Of a stretch of 64,000 bases of DNA, positions 62,861 to 64,000 are shown piece after piece. The stretch is taken from the NCBI GenBank assembly GCA_965215545.1, contig OZ244066.1, forward strand, positions 1 to 64,000, read 5' to 3'. The notes under the pieces are model-generated. The model ran no database searches and was not told where the DNA came from. It saw nothing but the letters and a program-made list of their open reading frames with translations. The position numbers and the translations under genes were made by a program. The stretch is from MPNP01 sp965215545 (GTDB taxonomy: Bacteria; Pseudomonadota; Alphaproteobacteria; Rhodobacterales; Rhodobacteraceae). Within the stretch, counting starts at the first letter, position 1; each line of letters opens with the position of its first letter.

Positions 62861-63658
62861 GTGGGGAACGGGGCCACTTTGCTGGAACTCGCCAATGTCG
62901 GGAAGACATTTTCGGGTGATGTGGTCGCATTGCGGCAGATGTCACTGCAGGTTCACGAGGGGGACATTCTCAGCCTGCTGGGCCCATCGGGTTGCGGAAA
63001 GTCGACTGTCCTGCGCCTGGTGTCCGGGTTGATGTCCCCGACCACGGGTCGAATCCGCTGGCACAAGGATCACCAGCGCGGCTCGATTGGCTTCGTCTTT
63101 CAGGAACCAACCCTCATGCCCTGGGCAACTGTCGAGAAAAATGTCTGGCTTCCCTTCCGCCTGAACGGCAAATCCTTCGCCGCGCAACGCGATGACATCA
63201 GGCGTTGCCTGGAACTGGTCGGTCTGGAGGATTTTGCCACGAGCTATCCCCGCGAACTGTCGGGGGGGATGCGCATGCGAGTCTCGATTGCCCGCGCCCT
63301 GGTCACCAAGCCAAGCATCATGCTGATGGATGAGCCCTTCGCCGCCCTTGATGAGATCACGCGCTTCAAGCTCAACAACGACCTGTTGAAAATGAGGGAA
63401 GCCCTGGACTGCACGATCATCTTCGTCACCCACTCGGTCTTCGAAAGCGTCTTTCTCTCCAACCGCATCGCCGTCATGGCCGCCCGACCGGGCCGGGTGA
63501 TTGAGGAGGTCACGATTGATACCCCCTATCCGCGCGGCGAGGAGTACCGCACTTCAAAGACCTATGTGGACTATTGCCGCGAGACCTCCGAGGCCCTCGG
63601 TCGCGCCATGGATGAGAATGGCAACGCTGCGGCAGCGACATCAGGACGGGGAGATTGA
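62861..63658 (+). CDS. ABC transporter ATPase, SsuB/TauB/ThiZ-like
   Basis: Drives the transporter of the neighbouring receptor. About 265 residues from GTG 62861, which has GAGGAGA upstream; an earlier in-frame start at 62816 would overlap the hairpin. Walker A GPSGCGKST, Q-loop FVFQEPTLMPWA, signature LSGGMRMRVSIARAL, Walker B IMLMDEPFAALDE and switch FVTHSVFE. The SGGMRMR signature is typical of the nitrate/sulfonate/pyrimidine uptake group. The last 20 residues are Ala/Gly-rich and variable. Confidence 0.9.
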   Translation: MGNGATLLELANVGKTFSGDVVALRQMSLQVHEGDILSLLGPSGCGKSTVLRLVSGLMSPTTGRIRWHKDHQRGSIGFVFQEPTLMPWATVEKNVWLPFRLNGKSFAAQRDDIRRCLELVGLEDFATSYPRELSGGMRMRVSIARALVTKPSIMLMDEPFAALDEITRFKLNNDLLKMREALDCTIIFVTHSVFESVFLSNRIAVMAARPGRVIEEVTIDTPYPRGEEYRTSKTYVDYCRETSEALGRAMDENGNAAAATSGRGD

Positions 63659-63666
63659 ACAGAACA

Positions 63667-64000
63667 ATGCAAGAGATCACGACAATTGCTCCTGGTAGCG
63701 AGCCTATTGACGAGGAGGAGCGGAAACGGCAACGTCGGGCCCGGCTTGAAAGCACCGGCAAATGGCTCATGCCCCTGATCGTGCTGGTCCTGATGCTCTC
63801 GGTGTGGCATCAGATCACCACCGTCAATGCGATTCCCCACTACATCCTGCCCAACCCCGGTCTCGTGGCCCTGACGATTGTCCAGGACCTGCAATTGATG
63901 GTCTCGGCACTCACGGTCACCCTGAAGATCACTTTGCTGGCACTTGCGGTGGCGGTCATTGGCGGTGTGGGCCTTGCGGTGCTCTTCACCCAATCCCGCT
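63667..64000 (+). CDS. ABC transporter permease, SsuC/ThiX-like (cut by window end)
   Basis: The first 111 codons of an inner-membrane permease run off the window. A charged cytoplasmic N-terminus (EEERKRQRRARLESTG) precedes helix 1 (WLMPLIVLVLMLSVWHQI). The family segment IPHYILPNPGLVAL and the start of the BPD domain (VSALTVTLKITLLALAVAVI) follow. It begins 8 nt after the ATPase. More genes of the system may lie beyond. Confidence 0.85.
   Translation, partial: MQEITTIAPGSEPIDEEERKRQRRARLESTGKWLMPLIVLVLMLSVWHQITTVNAIPHYILPNPGLVALTIVQDLQLMVSALTVTLKITLLALAVAVIGGVGLAVLFTQSR

Overview
The window is high-G+C bacterial chromosome and most likely comes from an alphaproteobacterium. This is inferred from the short GluRS-2 type gltX, the compact pca set, the gene-overlapping mreCD-mrdAB block and a leaderless amino-acid leader peptide of the kind known from Sinorhizobium trpL. 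No 16S gene or other definitive marker is present. Genes often begin with GTG or TTG and overlap by ATGA or TGATG, so operons are tightly packed. Long stretches between them are gene-free and carry decayed insertion sequences and broken genes.

Layout. 0.3-5.9 kb: edd-eda (Entner-Doudoroff) run directly into pcaC-pcaH-pcaG-pcaB (protocatechuate branch of the beta-ketoadipate pathway). 5.9-13.1 kb: an unrecognised membrane protein, a NucS-like nuclease, a Fic protein lacking the usual His, a cluster of three small coiled-coil/membrane proteins and a hipA toxin pseudogene. 13.2-19 kb: tRNA-Ala, gltX, nadE, a small hypothetical gene (all minus) and an exported MORN-repeat protein. 19-23 kb: a truncated hsdR, then two copies of one ISKra4-like element flanking a two-gene small operon. 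23-26 kb: leuA behind a Leu-rich leader and attenuator, then mreB. 26-28.4 kb: more coiled-coil genes in gene-poor sequence. 28.4-34.4 kb: a carbohydrate-type ABC transporter (UgpBAEC/MalEFGK style) ending in a tandem-domain glycerophosphodiesterase. 35-36 kb: a conserved hypothetical gene. 37.3-42.8 kb: mreC-mreD-mrdA-mrdB-ghrA, the elongasome block. 42.8-48.3 kb: a PIF1-like helicase (minus), nhaA, kdsA and a phosphohexomutase. 48.9-52.2 kb: an ISKra4-like element split by an intact-looking IS630 element. 52.3-56.3 kb: tRNA-Gln overlapped by a 5'-truncated serine recombinase, two more coiled-coil genes, a small secreted protein and an IS110 remnant. 56.8-58.3 kb: a probable type II restriction-modification pair. 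58.7-64 kb: thiM-thiE-thiD, a Rid-family gene and an NMT1/THI5-type ABC transporter cut by the window end.

How the genes work together. The cell shape genes (mreB, mreCD, mrdAB) build the elongation machinery; kdsA and the phosphohexomutase feed envelope sugars. The thi genes salvage thiazole and pyrimidine, and the adjoining transporter probably imports a thiamine precursor. The edd-eda/pca block couples sugar-acid and aromatic catabolism.

The most unusual features are a family of seven small coiled-coil plus C-terminal membrane proteins in three clusters, several with a promoter whose -10 box lies exactly 6 nt upstream of the start position; the leaderless leuA leader; a hairpin repeat lying just past the ends of three nuclease genes; and the restriction-modification pair with an unassigned nuclease.
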